A DNA stretch of 35,491 nucleotides from Pseudomonadota bacterium (lineage in GTDB: Bacteria > Pseudomonadota > Alphaproteobacteria > Rhizobiales > Phreatobacteraceae), in assembly GCA_023416965.1 (NCBI GenBank), contig JAEZGJ010000004.1, positions 1 through 35,491 on the forward strand, read 5' to 3'. Position numbers and translations under genes: made by a program. The notes under the pieces are model-generated. The model saw only the letters and a program-made list of their open reading frames with translations. It was not told the DNA's origin and did not search any database. Position 1 is the first letter of the stretch. The number at the start of each line of letters is the position of its first letter. Positions 32,992 to 35,491 of the stretch are shown here, in pieces.

Positions 32992-34377
32992 ATGGGCGAG
33001 CGTTGGAGCCCGTCGAGCTGGCGGTCGAAACCGATCCTGCAGGTGCCGGTCTACAAGGACCAGGCGGCGCTGTCGGAGGTCGAGAAGCGCCTGTCGGGCT
33101 TTCCGCCACTCGTTTTTGCGGGTGAGGCGCGCAATCTCAAGAAGGCCCTCGCGAAAGTCGCAAAGGGCGAGGCCTTCCTGCTGCAGGGCGGCGACTGCGC
33201 CGAAAGCTTCGCCGAGCACGGCGCCGACAACATCCGCGACTTCTTCCGCGCCTTCCTGCAGATGGCCGTGGTGATGACCTATGCCGGCGGCATGCCGGTG
33301 GTGAAGGTCGGCCGCGTCGCCGGCCAGTTCGCCAAGCCGCGCTCGGCCGACACCGAGACCATCGACGGCGTGACGCTGCCCTCCTATCGCGGCGACATCA
33401 TCAACGACATCACCTTCACGCCCGAGGCGCGGGAGCCCGACCCGGCCCGCCAGGCCATGGCCTACCGTCAGTCGGCGGCGACGCTCAACCTGCTGCGCGC
33501 CTTCGCCTATGGCGGCTATGCCAATCTCGACAACGCGATGAAGTGGATGCTCGGCTTCGTCAAGGACACGCCGGCCAACGACAAGTACCGGCACCTGGCG
33601 GAGCGCATCGAGGAAGCCCTCGACTTCATGCGGGCCTGCGGCATCGACCCCGAAGCCCATCCGGAAATGCGCACCACCGAGCTCTACACGAGCCACGAGG
33701 CGCTGCTGCTCGGCTACGAGGAAGCGCTGACCCGCGTCGATTCGACCTCCGGCGACTGGTACGCAACCTCCGGCCACATGCTGTGGATCGGCGACCGCAC
33801 CCGCCAGCCGGACCATGCCCATGTCGAATATTTCCGCGGCATCAAGAACCCCATCGCCTTCAAGTGCGGCCCAAGTCTCGACGCCGACGGTCTCCTGAAG
33901 CTCATCGACGTGCTGAACCCGGAGGACAAGGCCGGCCGCATCACGCTGATCTGTCGCTTCGGCGCCGACAAGGTGGAGAAGCACCTGCCCGCCCTGATCC
34001 GGGCTGTGGAGAAGGAGGGCCGCACCGTCGTCTGGTCCTGCGATCCCATGCACGGCAACACGATCAAGGCGGCCAACGGCTACAAGACGCGGCCCTTCGA
34101 CCTGGTCATGGGCGAGATCGAGCGCTTCTTCGCCATTCACGAGGCGGAGGGCACCTATGCCGGCGGCATCCACCTGGAGATGACGGGCAAGAACGTCACC
34201 GAGTGCACCGGCGGACGGGCTGCCATCACCGACCTCGATCTGTCGGACCGTTATCACACCTATTGCGATCCGCGGCTCAATGCCGAGCAGGCGCTGGAGG
34301 TGTCGTTCAAGGTGGCGGAGATGCTGAAGCGCCAGCGGCTCAACCGCGCCCCTGCCGTGCGCGAGGCCGCCGAATAG
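32992..34377 (+). CDS. Class II 3-deoxy-7-phosphoheptulonate (DAHP) synthase
   Basis: First enzyme of the shikimate pathway: condenses phosphoenolpyruvate with erythrose 4-phosphate, feeding aromatic amino acid synthesis. It has 461 residues, normal for the plant/bacterial type II family. The metal-binding Cys69 is in LLQGGDCAESF; further markers are KVGRVAGQFAKPRS, LPSYRGDIIND, RTTELYTSHEALLLGYEEALTR, KCGPSLD, WSCDPMHGNT, GGIHLEMTGKNVTEC (His and Glu ligands) and HTYCDPRLNAEQ (Asp ligand). The ATG at 32992 has GAGAGGA 9 bases upstream; the frame is open far upstream but that part is not protein-like. The 255 bases before it hold no other gene. A strong terminator follows. Confidence 0.96.
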   Translation: MGERWSPSSWRSKPILQVPVYKDQAALSEVEKRLSGFPPLVFAGEARNLKKALAKVAKGEAFLLQGGDCAESFAEHGADNIRDFFRAFLQMAVVMTYAGGMPVVKVGRVAGQFAKPRSADTETIDGVTLPSYRGDIINDITFTPEAREPDPARQAMAYRQSAATLNLLRAFAYGGYANLDNAMKWMLGFVKDTPANDKYRHLAERIEEALDFMRACGIDPEAHPEMRTTELYTSHEALLLGYEEALTRVDSTSGDWYATSGHMLWIGDRTRQPDHAHVEYFRGIKNPIAFKCGPSLDADGLLKLIDVLNPEDKAGRITLICRFGADKVEKHLPALIRAVEKEGRTVVWSCDPMHGNTIKAANGYKTRPFDLVMGEIERFFAIHEAEGTYAGGIHLEMTGKNVTECTGGRAAITDLDLSDRYHTYCDPRLNAEQALEVSFKVAEMLKRQRLNRAPAVREAAE

Positions 34378-34404
34378 GCGGCTCTCCGCCATGCCATGAC
34401 AGAA

Positions 34405-34436
34405 GGCCCGCTCCGGTCACCGGGGCGGGCCTTTTT
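34405..34436 (+). terminator. Rho-independent terminator of the DAHP synthase gene
   Basis: A 12-base stem, GGCCCGCTCCGG (34405-34416) with CCGGGGCGGGCC (34420-34431) including one wobble pair, a 3-base loop, then TTTTT (34432-34436). It begins 28 bases after the stop codon, between two convergent genes. Confidence 0.88.
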
Positions 34437-34453
34437 CAGGACAGATGGAAGCG

Positions 34454-35317
34454 TCAGTACTTGATGCCGACGCCGGCGCGCACAGCATGCAGCGTCACCG
34501 GGACGCCGCCCATCGAGGGGATGCGCAGGTACTGGTACTCGGCGCGGGCGAAGATGTTGTTGGTGATCAGCGCCTCGACGCCGGTTCCGAGCGCGAAGCC
34601 GAAACCGATCACGCCGTTCGAGGTGCGGGTCGCATTGACGATGTCGCCATAGGGCTGGGTCCAGTTCACGGCGTCCGTCGCATCGGTGTCGATGCGCTCA
34701 TAGCCGGCCTGGTAGGAGACGGACGTGTTGCCACGGGCAATGGCGAGGCCGCCCGTCATGTAGGGCATGATGCGGCCATAGGCCCAGCCGGCGCGGAGCC
34801 GGGCGGTGAAATAGTCGGTCAGCGTCGCCCGGACCGTCGTGCTCTGCGAGAAGGCGTCGGTGAAGCCGGTCTGGGTGTAGAGGACGGCAAAGGGCTGGGT
34901 CCAGGTGCGCGAGCCGCCGCCGCCGCGGGCGACGCGGCTGTAGTCGACCTCGAAGCCGATCACCGCATCCTCGAACTGTGCCTGGTATCCGGCGAAGACG
35001 CCGAACATCACGGGGGTGCCGCGCACGGGGTCGACATTGATGAAGGTCGGGGCGGCGACGCCGGAGGGAGGATTGAGGTAGTAGAGGCCGTTCAGGAGCC
35101 GCTCGGCCTCGCGCCGCGCCATGGCCTGGGTATCCGCCGTCATGCTGCCGATGCCGCCATGGACACCGCCATAGACGCCGGTCCAGTTCGGGCCGGAATC
35201 CTCATAGGCCGGCAGGGATCCCCTGAGCGCCATGTCGGCGGCACTGGCTGCGGCCGTCATGGCCAGCGTCGCCGCCAGAACCGCCAGACCCGTCGTGATT
35301 GTCGAACGCGCCGTCAT
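34454..35317 (-). CDS. Outer-membrane beta-barrel protein (Omp25/porin-like)
   Basis: Outer-membrane protein of 287 residues. The signal peptide (MTARSTITTGLAVLAATLAMTAAASAAD) is cleaved near residue 27. After a short linker, NWTGVYGGVHGGIGSM starts a barrel of alternating hydrophobic strands (FAGYQAQFEDAVIGFEVDYSRVA, FTARLRAGWAYGRIMPYMTGGLAIARG, GFGFALGTGVEALITNNIFARAEYQYLRI), closing with AGVGIKY, whose terminal tyrosine is the usual barrel assembly signal. This layout is typical of the 8-stranded Omp25/Omp31 proteins of Hyphomicrobiales. GAGGAGG 6 bases before the ATG at 35317 decides the start; an in-frame upstream ATG (35374) adds a hydrophilic stretch that would hide the signal peptide. 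Confidence 0.92.
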   Translation of the reverse strand: MTARSTITTGLAVLAATLAMTAAASAADMALRGSLPAYEDSGPNWTGVYGGVHGGIGSMTADTQAMARREAERLLNGLYYLNPPSGVAAPTFINVDPVRGTPVMFGVFAGYQAQFEDAVIGFEVDYSRVARGGGGSRTWTQPFAVLYTQTGFTDAFSQSTTVRATLTDYFTARLRAGWAYGRIMPYMTGGLAIARGNTSVSYQAGYERIDTDATDAVNWTQPYGDIVNATRTSNGVIGFGFALGTGVEALITNNIFARAEYQYLRIPSMGGVPVTLHAVRAGVGIKY

Positions 35318-35362
35318 GCCGGCCTCCTCGTGAGCCCCGGCTGCGTGAAGCCGGTCTCCATG

Positions 35363-35388
35363 GGAACCATTCATGAATCATCAAGGTT
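35363..35388 (+). promoter_or_regulatory. Candidate EcfG-type promoter pointing out of the window
   Basis: GGAAC at 35363-35367, 17 bases, then GGTT at 35385-35388, on the + strand. It shares the GGTT -10 variant with the two other EcfG-like promoters found here. It points right, away from the beta-barrel gene, so its target would lie beyond the window. The only ATG after it (35436) opens just 15 codons, which I do not call a gene. Confidence 0.35.
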
Positions 35389-35412
35389 ACTGCCCGGTTA
35401 AGCGCAACCGAT

Positions 35413-35426
35413 TGCAACACGTTGCA
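35413..35426. promoter_or_regulatory. Palindrome TGCAACACGTTGCA upstream of the beta-barrel gene
   Basis: A perfect inverted repeat TGCAAC-AC-GTTGCA, 96 bases upstream of the beta-barrel start codon. The shape fits a LacI- or MarR-type dimer site. The protein that binds is unknown. The rest of 35318-35491 holds no gene that I can support. Confidence 0.35.
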
Positions 35427-35491
35427 GTCCGAAACATGCTCCGCCGCGCCCGGCGCCGGCCGGCCCTGCCTCCCACGCATTGAGAACGCCC

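Noticed and set aside
35202..35480. 92-codon - strand frame overlapping the start of the beta-barrel gene
   Set aside because: Overlaps the signal peptide region of the real gene in another frame, Arg/Gly-rich, no ribosome binding site.

Overview
The window is GC-rich, gene-dense chromosomal DNA (about two-thirds G+C by eye). It looks like an alphaproteobacterium, most likely of the order Hyphomicrobiales (Rhizobiales). The pointers are an Omp25-like porin-type beta-barrel, GlnD, class II DAHP synthase, UrtDE, several TRAP/ABC uptake operons, and promoter-like sequences that fit the alphaproteobacterial general stress sigma factor EcfG. The genus cannot be fixed from the sequence alone. I see no insertion sequences, prophage, CRISPR arrays, rRNA or tRNA genes, and no gene-free stretch longer than 300 bases.

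Left part (1-8905, all + strand): the end of a urea ABC transporter operon (urtD partial, urtE); a gamma-glutamyltransferase-fold amidohydrolase resembling oxamate amidohydrolase HpxW; glnD, the PII uridylyltransferase that senses nitrogen status; a bifunctional class A penicillin-binding protein; and a small membrane protein behind an EcfG-like promoter. The first three form a nitrogen theme: urea uptake, possible ureide or oxamate breakdown, and nitrogen sensing.

Middle part (8911-14836): a GntR/FCD repressor is divergent from a TRAP transporter (dctP, dctQ, dctM). KduI, a KdgF-like cupin and a PfkB sugar kinase follow. This is a cluster for importing and converting unsaturated uronates, products of pectin or other polyuronide lyases. 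The usual reductase (KduD) and aldolase (KdgA) are not present here. Next, on the - strand (14852-19867), is a tetR - periplasmic adaptor - RND pump operon. It is followed by a csbD stress gene (20073-20282) with its own EcfG-like promoter and terminator.

Right part (20365-28427): a complete branched-chain-amino-acid-type ABC importer (binding protein, livG, livF, livH, livM) is divergent from a TetR regulator, an acyl-CoA synthetase and an alpha/beta hydrolase. The arrangement suggests uptake and CoA activation of a carboxylic acid, possibly aromatic. A MarR repressor (28437-28946) is divergent from a fumarylacetoacetate-hydrolase-family gene and a metallo-beta-lactamase-fold gene whose metal site is altered. 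The window ends with a large exported protein of unknown function, class II DAHP synthase (first step of the shikimate pathway) with a clear terminator, and an outer-membrane beta-barrel protein.

Most of the window is recognisable metabolism. The points most worth a second look are the MBL-fold protein with a rewritten metal motif, three EcfG-like promoters sharing the same GGTT variant, hairpins placed just after both solute-binding-protein genes, several palindromic candidate operators, and the incomplete uronate pathway with an orphan kinase.
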